A stretch of 64,000 nucleotides of DNA from JBQTIQ01 sp052387955 (lineage in GTDB: Bacteria > Actinomycetota > Acidimicrobiia > Acidimicrobiales > JACDCH01), in contig JBQTIQ010000040.1 in NCBI GenBank assembly GCA_052387955.1, positions 27,653 through 91,652 of the forward strand. Reading direction: 5' to 3'. Positions 44,571 through 52,985 of the stretch are shown piece by piece. The translations under genes and the position numbers were made by a program. Under the pieces are notes generated by a model. That model saw only the letters and a list, made by a program, of their open reading frames with translations, was not told the DNA's origin and made no database searches. Numbering within the stretch: the first letter of the stretch is position 1; every line of letters starts with the position of its first letter.

Positions 44571-45677
44571 CTAGGCCGCCGCCAGGGCCTTGGCCTTTGC
44601 CGCGAGCGTCTCGAGCAGGTCGTCGAACGACTTGGCGAACGCCTTGACGCCTTCGGTCTCCAAGGTGGCGGTGACGTCGGCAAGATCGATGCCCACGGCG
44701 GCGAGCTGTTCCACCACGCCCCGGGCATCGGCGAGGCCTACGTCGATCGTGCGGGCCACCGTGCCGTGGTCTTCGAAAGCCTCCAGCGTGCTCTCGGGCA
44801 TGGTGTTGACCGTCTGGGGACCGACCAGCTCGTCGACGTAGAGCGTGTCCGGGTAGTCGGGGTTCTTCACCGAGGTCGACGCCCACAGTGGGCGCTGTAC
44901 CTGGGCGCCCGCCGCCGCCAGCGCCTTCCAGCGATCGCTGGAGAACCGCTGCTGGAACAGCTCGTAGGCGAGCTTGGCGTTGGCCACCGCCGCTCGGCCC
45001 TGCAGCGCCTGCGCCTCGGCGCCGCCGACGGCTTCGAGCCGCTTGTCGACCTCGGTGTCGACCCGGCTGACGAAGAACGAGGCCACGCTGGTAACCCGGG
45101 ACACGTCGTGGCCGTCGGCCACACGCCCCTCGAGCCCGCTCATGAACGCGTCGATGACCTGGCCGTAGCGTTCGACACCGAACAGCAGGGTGATGTTGAC
45201 GCTGATGCCGGCACGCAGGGACTGCTCGACGGCGGCCAGCCCCTCCGCCGTGCCCGGGATCTTGACCAGCAGGTTCGGCTGGTTGACCCGGGCCCAGAGG
45301 TCGGCGGCGGCGGCGACGGTCCCGCTGGTGTCGTAGGCGAGCCCGGGCGCGACCTCGATCGACACCAGGCCGTCGGTACCGCCCGAGCGCTCGTGCACGT
45401 TCCTGAGCACCGCCAGCGCGTCCTTGATGTCGGCGATGACCATCTCCCAGTAGGCGTCCTCGACGGAGTAGCCCTGGCGGATCAGAGCCGAGAACTGGAC
45501 GTCGTAGTCCGAGCCCTCGGCGATCGCCTTGGCGAAGATCGTCGGGTTCGAGGTGATCCCCCGCACCGCCCGGTCGACCCAACCGGCGAGCTCGCCGCCG
45601 AGGAGCCATCCCCGCTTGAGGTTGTCGAGCCACGGGCTCTGGCCCTGCTCATCGCATAGATCGTGAAGTCGGGACAT
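44571..45677 (-). CDS. tal: Transaldolase
   Basis: A 368-residue transaldolase transferring a dihydroxyacetone unit from sedoheptulose-7-phosphate. N-terminal RGITSNPTIFAKAI, Schiff-base Lys in NLLVKIPGTAEG and substrate segments SVNITLLFGVERY are all present; length fits the long actinobacterial form. It is 9 nt from the stop of tkt and has a GAGAGGT Shine-Dalgarno, so it is co-transcribed with tkt. Confidence 0.95.
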   Translation of the reverse strand: MSRLHDLCDEQGQSPWLDNLKRGWLLGGELAGWVDRAVRGITSNPTIFAKAIAEGSDYDVQFSALIRQGYSVEDAYWEMVIADIKDALAVLRNVHERSGGTDGLVSIEVAPGLAYDTSGTVAAAADLWARVNQPNLLVKIPGTAEGLAAVEQSLRAGISVNITLLFGVERYGQVIDAFMSGLEGRVADGHDVSRVTSVASFFVSRVDTEVDKRLEAVGGAEAQALQGRAAVANAKLAYELFQQRFSSDRWKALAAAGAQVQRPLWASTSVKNPDYPDTLYVDELVGPQTVNTMPESTLEAFEDHGTVARTIDVGLADARGVVEQLAAVGIDLADVTATLETEGVKAFAKSFDDLLETLAAKAKALAAA

Positions 45678-45686
45678 GGTGACCTC

Positions 45687-47690
45687 TCAGTCGGACAGCG
45701 CATCGACCAGTTGCCGGGCCCGGTCGGCGACGTTCTGCGCGGTGAAACCGAGCCGCTCCAGGACGGTCCTACCCGGTGCCGAGGCCCCGAACCGGTCGAT
45801 CGACACCGAGTCGTCGGCCCAGCGGTCCCAACCGAACGACGCTGCCGCCTCCACCGCCAGCGTGGGCACCTCGGGAGGCAACGTCGACTCCTGGTAGTCC
45901 TCGTCTTGGAGGTCGAGGAGCTCCCAGCACGGCATCGAGACGACCCGCACCGTGAGGCCTTCGCCTTCGAGGATCGTCCTGGCGTCCAGGCACACGGCGA
46001 CTTCGCTGCCGGTGCCGATCAGGACGAGATCGAGCTCGGCGGCGCCGGCGCTGCCCTCGGCGACGACGTAGGCGCCCCGCCCCAGGCCGGTGGCCGCCTC
46101 GGGAGGCACCACGACGGGGAGGTCCTGGCGGCTGAGCACGAGTGCCGTGGGCCCGTCGGAGCCGATGGCGACGGCCCAGGCGGCCGCGGTCTCGTTGGCG
46201 TCGGCGGGGCGCACGACCCGGAGACCGGGCATGGCCCGCATCGACGCCAGGTGTTCGACGGGCTGATGGGTGGGCCCGTCCTCGCCGAGCCCGACCGAGT
46301 CGTGGGTCCAGGAGTAGACGACCTTGGACCCCGACAGGGCGGACAGCCTGACCGCGCCCCTCATGTAGTCGGAGAAGACGAAGAAGGTGCCTCCGACGGG
46401 GATGACGCCCCCGTGCCGGGCCATCCCGTTCATGGCCGCGGCCATGGCGTGTTCGCGCACCCCGAAGTAGAGCTGTCGGCCCCCCGGGTCGTCCGCCGAC
46501 TGGGTGCCGTGGCCCTTGACGACGGTACCGGTGTTACCGGTGAGGTCGGCGCCGCCACCCATCAGTCCGGGGACGACGTCGAGCAGGGACTGCAGGCACG
46601 TGCCGCTGGCCTTGCGGGTGGCGGCGTTGTCGCCGACCGACCAGGTGGGGAGCTTCTCACGCCACCCGTCGAGGCCTCGGCCGGAGAGGCATGCCTCCCA
46701 CGCGTCGCGGTCGGGGCCGGCCATTCGCCGTTCGACGCGTTGCTCCCACGCTTCCCGCTCGGGACGGCCGCGGGCACCGGCCCGGCGGTAGAAGGCCAGC
46801 ACGTCGTCGGGTACCCAGAACGACTCCTCCGGCGGGATGCGGAGGATCTCCTTGGTGAGCCGCACCTCTTCGTCGCCCAGGGCGTTGCCGTGGGCGAACT
46901 CGGAGTCGGTGTAGTTGGGCGACGGCCAGCCGATGTGGCTGCGCAGCACGATCATCGACGGCGCGTCGTCGACCGCCTTCGCCCGGCGCAGGGCAGCCTC
47001 GAGGGCGTCGACGTCGTTGGCCACCTCGCCGACACGGTCGACGTGCCAGCCGTAGGCCTCGAAGCGTTTGCCGACGTCGTCGGAGTAGGACAGCTCCGTC
47101 GGGCCGTCGATGGAGATGTGGTTGTCGTCGTAGACGTAGACCAGTCGGCCCAGCTTCAGGTGCCCGGCCAGGGAAGCAGCCTCGTGGGACAGGCCTTCCT
47201 CGAGGTCGCCGTCGCTGCAGATGACGAAGGTGTGGTGGTCGCAGGCATCGGGCCCGAACCGGGAGCGCAGGTACCGCTCGGCCACGCCCATACCCACGGC
47301 GTTGGCGAACCCCTGCCCGAGCGGGCCGGTGGTGATCTCTACGCCGGAGGTGTGGTGCACCTCGGGATGACCGGGTGTGCGCGAGCCCCACTGCCGGAAC
47401 TGGCGCAGGTCCTCCAGGCTGAGGTCGTAACCGGTGAGGTGGAGCATGGCGTACTGCAGGATCGAGGCATGGCCGGCGGAGAGCACGAAACGGTCGCGGT
47501 CGGGCCATTCCGGATCGGAGGCGTCGTACTTCATGACCCGGGCCCACAGCGTGTGGGCCAAGGGGGCCAGAGCCATCCCGGTACCGGGATGGCCGCTGTT
47601 GGCCGCCTGGGGCCCGTCCATCGCCAGGCCCCGGATGACGTTGATGGCCTTCTGTTCGAGTTCGGCGTCGGCGCCGGCAACGGCGGTCAC
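45687..47690 (-). CDS. tkt: Transketolase
   Basis: A 667-residue thiamine-diphosphate enzyme moving two-carbon units between sugar phosphates. ThDP motif at FVICSDGDLEEGLSHEAAS, N-terminal ANSGHPGTGMALAPLAHTLW, and the pyrimidine-domain GVREHAMAAAMNG. First gene of the tkt-tal-pgl set. TAGGGT 6 nt before the GTG at 47690 suggests a leaderless operon start. Confidence 0.96.
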   Translation of the reverse strand: MTAVAGADAELEQKAINVIRGLAMDGPQAANSGHPGTGMALAPLAHTLWARVMKYDASDPEWPDRDRFVLSAGHASILQYAMLHLTGYDLSLEDLRQFRQWGSRTPGHPEVHHTSGVEITTGPLGQGFANAVGMGVAERYLRSRFGPDACDHHTFVICSDGDLEEGLSHEAASLAGHLKLGRLVYVYDDNHISIDGPTELSYSDDVGKRFEAYGWHVDRVGEVANDVDALEAALRRAKAVDDAPSMIVLRSHIGWPSPNYTDSEFAHGNALGDEEVRLTKEILRIPPEESFWVPDDVLAFYRRAGARGRPEREAWEQRVERRMAGPDRDAWEACLSGRGLDGWREKLPTWSVGDNAATRKASGTCLQSLLDVVPGLMGGGADLTGNTGTVVKGHGTQSADDPGGRQLYFGVREHAMAAAMNGMARHGGVIPVGGTFFVFSDYMRGAVRLSALSGSKVVYSWTHDSVGLGEDGPTHQPVEHLASMRAMPGLRVVRPADANETAAAWAVAIGSDGPTALVLSRQDLPVVVPPEAATGLGRGAYVVAEGSAGAAELDLVLIGTGSEVAVCLDARTILEGEGLTVRVVSMPCWELLDLQDEDYQESTLPPEVPTLAVEAAASFGWDRWADDSVSIDRFGASAPGRTVLERLGFTAQNVADRARQLVDALSD

Positions 47691-47696
47691 CTCGCG

Positions 47697-47702
47697 ACCC
47701 TA
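47697..47702 (-). promoter_or_regulatory. -10 box of the tkt-tal operon
   Basis: TAGGGT on the minus strand, 6 nt from the GTG at 47690. Confidence 0.5.
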
Positions 47703-47755
47703 CCCAGGCGCTCCGCCAAAGGATCACACAGCCACGGGTGAGCCCAAGGCGAATA

Positions 47756-47813
47756 CGAGCGCAGGAGCGCAGGCGCGGCACGGCGCGGCCTGCGTGGCCG
47801 GCGAACGCCGGCA
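47756..47813 (-). repeat. Dispersed repeat, family B copy 3
   Basis: Reverse-oriented copy with the arms GAGCGCAGGCG and GGCCTGCGTGGCCGG. Diverged at its first arm. Tandem with copy 4. Confidence 0.7.
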
Positions 47814-47831
47814 TCAGGGGTCGAGGTGGAT

Positions 47832-47893
47832 ACGAGCGCCGGAGCGCCAGCGCAGGCGCGGCACGGCGCGGCCTGCGTGGCCGGGGAACGCCA
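47832..47893 (-). repeat. Dispersed repeat, family B copy 4
   Basis: Reverse-oriented copy: GAGCGCCGGAGCGCCAGCGC, a 12-nt spacer, then GGCCTGCGTGGCCGGGGAAC. It abuts the 3' end of the FIST gene. Confidence 0.8.
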
Positions 47894-47896
47894 GCA

Positions 47897-49060
47897 TCAC
47901 TGGTCGTTGAAGAGGGCGACCGAGACGCTCAGGCGGTGCACGAGGCTCTGGCCCCCCACCGGGCCGACCTCACCGGCGCAGAACATGCCCGCGGTGGCGC
48001 CGTTGTCGGCGTGGGCGTCGACGACCTCGGCGTCGTGGTCGGGCGACCCGAAGAGCTTTTCTCCCCGGCCGGTGTCGGTGAACACCAAGGCCCCGCCGGC
48101 GTGCGTCCCGGCCAGCATGAGGCGCAGGTCCTCGTCGGCGCTGGTCGCGTCCCGGACCTGGAACTGGACGAGCATCCCCACCTCGAGCGGGCCGCCGATG
48201 GCCAACGCCCTCATCCGCCGGTCGCCAGCCATCACGCTGCGGATGACGAAGTCGCCCCGGCGGAAGTCCAGCTTCCGCTCGTCGATCACGTGCCCCAGTT
48301 GCAGGCCGGTGTCGGCCAGTTCCCGGATCTCGGGGTCGAGGGTGTCGAGCACTTCCATCAGCCGGTCGAGGGCGGGCTGGCCGGCCAACTCGTGCAGGAC
48401 GAGGCCGTCCGCCCGGGTTACCACCATGGGCTCGCCGATGGGCCGGCAGCCCTGGGAGACGACCGTCTCGCACGATGCGCCGGGGGGCAGGAGGGCGCCG
48501 ACGGCACCGTCGCGGTAGATCGTCTCGTCGCACAGGAGCCGGTTGTGACGAGGCCCTCGGCCTGCCGAGGCGATCCCGCCGCACACCCGCAGGCCAGCGT
48601 GGGCGCTCTGCATGGTGGCGAGGAACCGGTCGAGAGGGACCGAGAACGGGTCGGCCACGACGACCAGGACGCGGTCCTCGTGGTCGTCGAGCATCCCGGC
48701 GACGGGGTCACCCAGGGCGACCAGGCTGGGCCGGACGAGGCCGAACATCGGCGTCGACGTCACCGCGTGCTGCAGGTCGAGGCGTACGGGGGTCACGGGC
48801 GCACCGAACCGACCGGCCCACAGCGACACTGCGGGCCGGGACTCGACCTCCCGTCGGGCGGCCAGCACCGACACCGCCGTCGAGCCGATCATGCAGCCTG
48901 GGCGCAGGGCCCGGCGCACTACCGCGGCGATGTCGTCGAGGGCGCCCATGTGGTCAGCGGTGACGAACAGCACCGCCAGCTCAGGTGCTTCGCCCACCTG
49001 TTCGAGGACCGAGCCGACCACCTCGCCGGCAGCGTGGGTGGCCAGGGGATGCTCCGACAT
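47897..49060 (-). CDS. FIST domain protein (putative sensory/ligand-binding)
   Basis: A 387-residue protein with FIST_N (LAVLFVTADHMGALDDIAAV, MIGSTAVSVLA) and FIST_C (GCRPIGEPMVVTRADGLVL, DFVIRSVMAGDRRMRALAI) regions. FIST domains are thought to bind small ligands such as amino acids in signal transduction. No output domain is present. The ATG at 49060 is used; a GTG at 49078 in frame adds six residues. Confidence 0.82.
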   Translation of the reverse strand: MSEHPLATHAAGEVVGSVLEQVGEAPELAVLFVTADHMGALDDIAAVVRRALRPGCMIGSTAVSVLAARREVESRPAVSLWAGRFGAPVTPVRLDLQHAVTSTPMFGLVRPSLVALGDPVAGMLDDHEDRVLVVVADPFSVPLDRFLATMQSAHAGLRVCGGIASAGRGPRHNRLLCDETIYRDGAVGALLPPGASCETVVSQGCRPIGEPMVVTRADGLVLHELAGQPALDRLMEVLDTLDPEIRELADTGLQLGHVIDERKLDFRRGDFVIRSVMAGDRRMRALAIGGPLEVGMLVQFQVRDATSADEDLRLMLAGTHAGGALVFTDTGRGEKLFGSPDHDAEVVDAHADNGATAGMFCAGEVGPVGGQSLVHRLSVSVALFNDQ

Positions 49061-49098
49061 GGCCGCCGCGTAGGGCACGGGTCAGCGCTTCCCGGAGG

Positions 49099-49213
49099 GC
49101 ACTCGCTGCGCTCGCACTTCGTTCATCCCGTGGGGCTGCGCCCCACACCCATCGCCGCCGGGCGAGCTGGCGCTCGCGCCGTCGCCCTGAAGCACTCGCT
49201 GCGCTCGCACTTC
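49099..49213. repeat. Repeat cluster: two 22-bp direct repeats around a diverged family A copy
   Basis: GCACTCGCTGCGCTCGCACT occurs at 49099 and again from 49192; the identity extends to 22 bp (to 49120 and 49213). Between them lies a GTGGGGCTGCGCCCCAC hairpin (49130-49146) with ATCGCCGCC and GAGCTGGCGCTCGC blocks resembling family A. The second direct repeat runs into the stop codon of the next gene. Confidence 0.7.
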
Positions 49214-49730
49214 AGTCGTCCTGGTCGACGGCGGGCAGCAACGCGAAGGGCACGACGACGGGATCGGCGCCGTCGAGGCGGCACCGGGCCTCGATCGCCC
49301 CGGGGCTGTCGAAGGTCAGCTCGGCACGGACCAGGCGGTAGGTGAACTTGCCTGGTTCGACTTGCAGCAGCTGCACGTTGCGGGCCACCTGCTCGCCGTC
49401 GCGGTGGTACGTGACCTCGAGAGAGGCGGTGTCGGATGCCCCGGGCGGGCACCGCACCAGCACCACGAGGTGGGGTTCGATGGTCTGCGGGAACGCTCCG
49501 GTGGCAGCTTCGGAGAACTTCACGCCGGTCAGGTCGATGCGGGTGGCGCCCCCTTCGGCTTCCCGGAGGCTGATCCCCTCGATGAACACGGCGGCGACGA
49601 TCTGCATGGCGTCGGCAACATAGTGCGACAGGACGGCGACGGGCCGTTCGCTGAAGGCGAGCCGAGCGAGCGCCTCGGGCGACGGAGCGGCCACCGGTAC
49701 GTCCCCCGCCGACGGCTGCGGGCGTCGCAT
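49212..49730 (-). CDS. Hypothetical protein, function unknown
   Basis: A 172-residue protein with no recognised domain. Beta-rich in its second half (TIEPHLVVLVRCPPGA, YHRDGEQVARNVQLLQVEPG). A motif IEGISLREAEGGATRIDLTG sits mid-protein. ATG at 49730 is the only in-frame start that keeps a compact protein. Divergent from dacB. Confidence 0.6.
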   Translation of the reverse strand: MRRPQPSAGDVPVAAPSPEALARLAFSERPVAVLSHYVADAMQIVAAVFIEGISLREAEGGATRIDLTGVKFSEAATGAFPQTIEPHLVVLVRCPPGASDTASLEVTYHRDGEQVARNVQLLQVEPGKFTYRLVRAELTFDSPGAIEARCRLDGADPVVVPFALLPAVDQDD

Positions 49731-49773
49731 CGAGGAATGACGGCGGTGCCGTGACCGGGAAAGTGGCCCGCGG

Positions 49774-49779
49774 TAGCTT
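49774..49779 (+). promoter_or_regulatory. -10 box of the PBP4-type gene
   Basis: TAGCTT, 9 nt before the ATG at 49789. Confidence 0.35.
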
Positions 49780-49788
49780 CCCAGCGCG

Positions 49789-51231
49789 ATGGCGAGGCAC
49801 CGGTGGGCGGGAGGTGCGGGCAGGTGGTTGACGCCCGGGATGGCGCTGGTGGCTGTGGTCGCGGGGTTGTCGACCCTGCGCCTCGAGCGGGCCCCGGCAG
49901 CCCGGCCCACGATCGGCGCCGCTTCACCGGTGACGCCGGTCCTGTCGGCGCGACGGGCCCCCGAACTGTTGGCGTCACCGGTCGCCGACCGGCGCCTGGC
50001 CGAAGGGCTCAACGAGCTGCTGTCCCGGACGCGGGGGAGCGCCTGCCTCACCGTGTCGGCTGCTGGCCGGCAGGTCTTCGCCCTCGAACCGACCCGGCCG
50101 ATGGTCCCAGCGTCGCTGCAGAAGCTGGTCACCGCGTCCGTCGCCCTCGACGTCCTCGGGCCCGACACTACGTTGCGCACCGCGGTCCGGGCCGGCGGCC
50201 CCGTGGCCGAGGGTGTGGTCGCCGGCGATCTCTACCTGGTCGGGGGCGGTGACCCGGTCTTGGTGACCGATCCCTATCTGCAGCGCTTCAAGTACCGGCC
50301 CGCCGCTTTCACCAGCTTCGAGGCGCTGGCCGATCGCATCGTGGCCGCTGGGGTCACCCGGGTCGAGGGCAGCGTGATCGGCGACGACCGCCGCTACGAC
50401 AACGTCCGCTACAGCCCGCTTTGGCCCCAGAACTTCATCGACGACGCCGACGTCGGCCCGATCGGCGCCCTGACCGTCAACGACGGTTTCACCGAGTTCC
50501 CGCCCAGCCCCGACGTCCGGCTCCCGGAGCCGGCGCCGGCCAGCGACCCGGCGGCGTGGGCCGCCGTGGTCATGACCGAACTGCTCCGGGCACGGGGCGT
50601 GACCGTTGCCGCTGCGGCCGCCTCCGGCGTGGTCCCCGACGACGCCCCGGAGGTGGCGGCGATTGAGTCGCCACCGGTCAAGGACCTGGTCGTGCGGATG
50701 CTGCGGGACAGCCACAACCTGACCTCGGAGATGATCGTCCGGGAGATCGGCTTCCGGGAGGGGACGGGCACCACCGAGGCCGGCCTGGCGGTGATCCAGC
50801 GTCAGCTGGCCGCCGGTGACCTGCCCACCGACGGCACCAGCCCCCTCGACGGTTCCGGGCTGGCCAGCCAGGACAAGATGACGTGCCAGCTGGCCCAGGC
50901 GGTCCTCGATCGCAGCGGGCCCGAGTCGGCCCTCGGTGTCGCCCTTCCGGTGGCGGGGGAGTCGGGGACACTCGTCGAGCGCTTCGAGGACAACCCTGCG
51001 GCCGGGCGCCTTCGGGCCAAGACGGGCACGCTCAACCAGGTCGTCGCCCTGGCCGGTTTCATCGACTCGGTGCCGGGCAGCCAGCTCAGCTTCTCCTACA
51101 TCGTGAACCTCGAGCCCCCCGCGATCATTACCATCGACGATGTCGACCGCGCCGACGAGCTGGGGGCGATCCTCTCCCGCTACCCCGAGGGCCCCGATCT
51201 CGGCGCCCTCGGCCCCGTGCCCGTGCCCTGA
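49789..51231 (+). CDS. dacB: D-Ala-D-Ala carboxypeptidase/endopeptidase, PBP4 type (S13)
   Basis: A 480-residue exported penicillin-binding protein trimming peptidoglycan. A signal anchor (MALVAVVAGLSTL) precedes the serine peptidase core: SxxK in VPASLQKLVTA, SxN in LRDSHNLTSEM and KTG in LRAKTGTLNQVV, as in PBP4/DacB. Length fits the family. Confidence 0.92.
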   Translation: MARHRWAGGAGRWLTPGMALVAVVAGLSTLRLERAPAARPTIGAASPVTPVLSARRAPELLASPVADRRLAEGLNELLSRTRGSACLTVSAAGRQVFALEPTRPMVPASLQKLVTASVALDVLGPDTTLRTAVRAGGPVAEGVVAGDLYLVGGGDPVLVTDPYLQRFKYRPAAFTSFEALADRIVAAGVTRVEGSVIGDDRRYDNVRYSPLWPQNFIDDADVGPIGALTVNDGFTEFPPSPDVRLPEPAPASDPAAWAAVVMTELLRARGVTVAAAAASGVVPDDAPEVAAIESPPVKDLVVRMLRDSHNLTSEMIVREIGFREGTGTTEAGLAVIQRQLAAGDLPTDGTSPLDGSGLASQDKMTCQLAQAVLDRSGPESALGVALPVAGESGTLVERFEDNPAAGRLRAKTGTLNQVVALAGFIDSVPGSQLSFSYIVNLEPPAIITIDDVDRADELGAILSRYPEGPDLGALGPVPVP

Positions 51232-51262
51232 CCACGAGCGGGGCCTGCGCGGTGGTGGGCAT

Positions 51263-51268
51263 TACCTT
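51263..51268 (+). promoter_or_regulatory. -10 box of the Lon-N domain gene
   Basis: TACCTT, 6 nt before the GTG at 51275. Confidence 0.45.
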
Positions 51269-51274
51269 TGCCTG

Positions 51275-51889
51275 GTGGCGCTGCCGATGTTCCCGTTGGG
51301 CAACGTGTTGTTCCCGAGCGTGTTCCTGCCGTTGCACGTCTTCGAGCCCCGCTATCGCGACCTGACCCGGGAGTGCCTGGCCGGTGACCGCGAGTTCGGC
51401 GTGGTGCTCATCGAGCGAGGTAGCGAGGTGGGCGGCGACGACCAGCGCACCACCGTCGGGACCGTGGCCCAGATCGTCGAAGCCAAGGAGTTCGACGACG
51501 GCCGGTGGGCCTTGGCCACCGTCGGCACCCGCCGTATCCGGGTGCTCCGCTGGCTGGGCGACGCGCCCTTCCCCAACGCCGAGGTCGAGGACTGGGACGA
51601 CGAGCCCGCCACCGATGCCACCGCCGCCCGCTACGGCACCGTTCTCCACGCCCTGCGGCGGGTCCTCGCCCTCAAGACCGAGCTCGACGAGCCCGCCGTG
51701 GACGCCACCATCGAGCTCAGTGACGATCCCACCCTGGGCTCCTACCAGGTGGCGGCGGTGGCGCCGTTCGGTCCCGCCGACCAGCAGACCCTGCTCGCCT
51801 GCGCCGGCCCCGATGCCCGCCTGGCGCGTCTCGACGCCCTCCTTACCGAAGAGGAGGAGTTCCTCCGCGCCCGTCTCGCGTTCGGCTGA
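51275..51889 (+). CDS. Lon N-terminal (PUA-like) domain protein
   Basis: A 204-residue stand-alone LON substrate-binding domain without ATPase or protease. Opening LPMFPLGNVLFPSVFLPLHVFEPRY is diagnostic, then VLIERGSEVGGDD. Function unknown; such proteins are common in actinobacteria. The TACCTT box fixes the GTG at 51275. Confidence 0.88.
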   Translation: MALPMFPLGNVLFPSVFLPLHVFEPRYRDLTRECLAGDREFGVVLIERGSEVGGDDQRTTVGTVAQIVEAKEFDDGRWALATVGTRRIRVLRWLGDAPFPNAEVEDWDDEPATDATAARYGTVLHALRRVLALKTELDEPAVDATIELSDDPTLGSYQVAAVAPFGPADQQTLLACAGPDARLARLDALLTEEEEFLRARLAFG

Positions 51890-52032
51890 CAGCAGCGCCG
51901 TTGAAGACCTGCTGCGGGCGTCGCTCCCCTCCTGCGCGGCAAGCTGTCGCCGACGGCCTGGCGGCCGCGCCGGAGACGGTCCTGGTCACGCTTCGTGCCG
52001 CGCTTCGGCCATGCCTGATGCCGCGGTCGGGC

Positions 52033-52038
52033 TAGGTT
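52033..52038 (+). promoter_or_regulatory. -10 box of the holin-X-like gene
   Basis: TAGGTT, 7 nt before the GTG at 52046. Confidence 0.5.
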
Positions 52039-52045
52039 GCCGGTC

Positions 52046-52360
52046 GTGCCGGAGCAGAAGAGCATTCCGGAAGTGGTGGCCGAGCTGAAAGAGCTCACCG
52101 TCACCTATGCCAAGCAGGAGACGATCGAGCCGCTCAAAGGCCTCGGGCGCCAGCTGTTGTGGGGCGTGGCCGGGTCGGTGCTGCTCTCGGTCGGGCTCGT
52201 CCTGCTCACCCTCGGGCTCCTGCGCGGCATGCAGACCGAGACCGGTACCGCCCTCTCCGGCAACTGGAGCTGGGTCCCGTACCTCGTGTCGATCGTGTTC
52301 CTGGCCGTGCTCATCGGCTGGGCCCTGTCCATGATCAGACCGAAGGACGCCACCCGATGA
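52046..52360 (+). CDS. Small membrane protein, phage holin-X-like
   Basis: A 104-residue protein. The amphipathic N-terminal helix (ELKELTVTYAKQETIEPLK) precedes two hydrophobic helices (LLSVGLVLLTLGLLRG and LVSIVFLAVLIGWAL). It resembles the actinobacterial holin-X superfamily, usually a chromosomal membrane protein of unknown role rather than phage. It heads a run of three small genes before trmI. GTG 52046 fits the TAGGTT box. TGA stop overlaps an ATG in repeat family A. Confidence 0.65.
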   Translation: MPEQKSIPEVVAELKELTVTYAKQETIEPLKGLGRQLLWGVAGSVLLSVGLVLLTLGLLRGMQTETGTALSGNWSWVPYLVSIVFLAVLIGWALSMIRPKDATR

Positions 52361-52435
52361 CCGTTCATGCTCGGGGGCTGCGCCCCCGGACCCCATCGTC
52401 GCCCGGCTCGCTAGCGCTCGCGCTGTCGACCGGTC
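52356..52435 (+). repeat. Dispersed palindromic repeat, family A copy 3
   Basis: Same blocks as copies 1 and 2, with the hairpin CGGGGGC-TGC-GCCCCCG. Its first TGA ends the holin-like gene while ATG 52357 opens a 31-codon frame (MTVHARGLRPRTPSS...) ending at TAG 52450-52452, just upstream of GTG 52466. Confidence 0.8.
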
Positions 52436-52465
52436 ACGAGAACGATCTCTAGGGATGCTGCACCA

Positions 52466-52675
52466 GTGACCGCCAGCCCCCGAGTGACCCGTCAGGACCT
52501 CGAGGACAAGTTCCGCGAGCTGCGGGGCGAGGTAGACACGGTCAAGGAGTCGGCCCGCTCGTACGCGCTGGTGGCCGGCGCCATCGCCGCCGCGGTGGTG
52601 ATCGTCGTCGTCTTCGGCCTCGGCAAGCGCCGAGGCAAGAAGCGTTCGACCGTCGTCGAGATCCGCCGGATCTGA
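52466..52675 (+). CDS. Small single-pass membrane protein
   Basis: A 69-residue protein: soluble helix (DLEDKFRELRGEVDTVKES) then one transmembrane helix (LVAGAIAAAVVIVVVFGLG) and a basic tail. Function unknown. Part of the small-gene group ahead of trmI. GTG start; no clear Shine-Dalgarno. Confidence 0.6.
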   Translation: MTASPRVTRQDLEDKFRELRGEVDTVKESARSYALVAGAIAAAVVIVVVFGLGKRRGKKRSTVVEIRRI

Positions 52676-52694
52676 TCGAGGGGACGGGCTTCAC

Positions 52695-52916
52695 GTGTCG
52701 CGACTGCAGGGCCTCTTGCGCCTCCGTGGTTTCCAGAAAGGGGTCATGGGCCAGAGCCGGGCGTGGATGACCCTCTGGCTCGCCCTGTCGGCCCGGGAGT
52801 GGCTGCGCAACCGGGCCCGCAAGCGCGAGGTGGTCGCCCGCTACACCCTCGGGCCGGGCGAAGGCCTGTCGGTCTCCGACCTCGGCCTCACGGCCAAGCA
52901 GGCTCCGCCGCCGTAG
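52695..52916 (+). CDS. Small basic protein, function unknown
   Basis: A 73-residue protein, helical and basic, with REWLRNRARKREVVARYTLG and a C-terminal LGPGEGLSVSDLGL. No recognised family. A GAGGGGA lies a little upstream of the GTG start. Confidence 0.5.
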   Translation: MSRLQGLLRLRGFQKGVMGQSRAWMTLWLALSAREWLRNRARKREVVARYTLGPGEGLSVSDLGLTAKQAPPP

Positions 52917-52951
52917 CCGCGGCCCGGCGGTCCCGGTCGGCAACCAGACCG

Positions 52952-52957
52952 TACGAT
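52952..52957 (+). promoter_or_regulatory. -10 box upstream of the trmI leader frame
   Basis: TACGAT, 7 nt before the GTG at 52965 that opens a six-codon frame. Confidence 0.5.
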
Positions 52958-52964
52958 GCGTCCG

Positions 52965-52985
52965 GTGAAGGGTGGGACCGGGTGA
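52965..52985 (+). CDS. Six-codon leader frame coupled to trmI
   Basis: GTG AAG GGT GGG ACC GGG TGA would encode MKGGTG. Its TGA overlaps the trmI start (GTGA at 52982-52985). The -10 spacing matches the leaderless pattern, so this may be a translated leader or coupling device; expression is not shown. Confidence 0.35.
   Translation: MKGGTG

Noticed and set aside
52046..52360. Holin-like protein considered as a prophage marker.
   Set aside because: No phage genes surround it; neighbours are housekeeping genes, and holin-X-like proteins are common on actinobacterial chromosomes.
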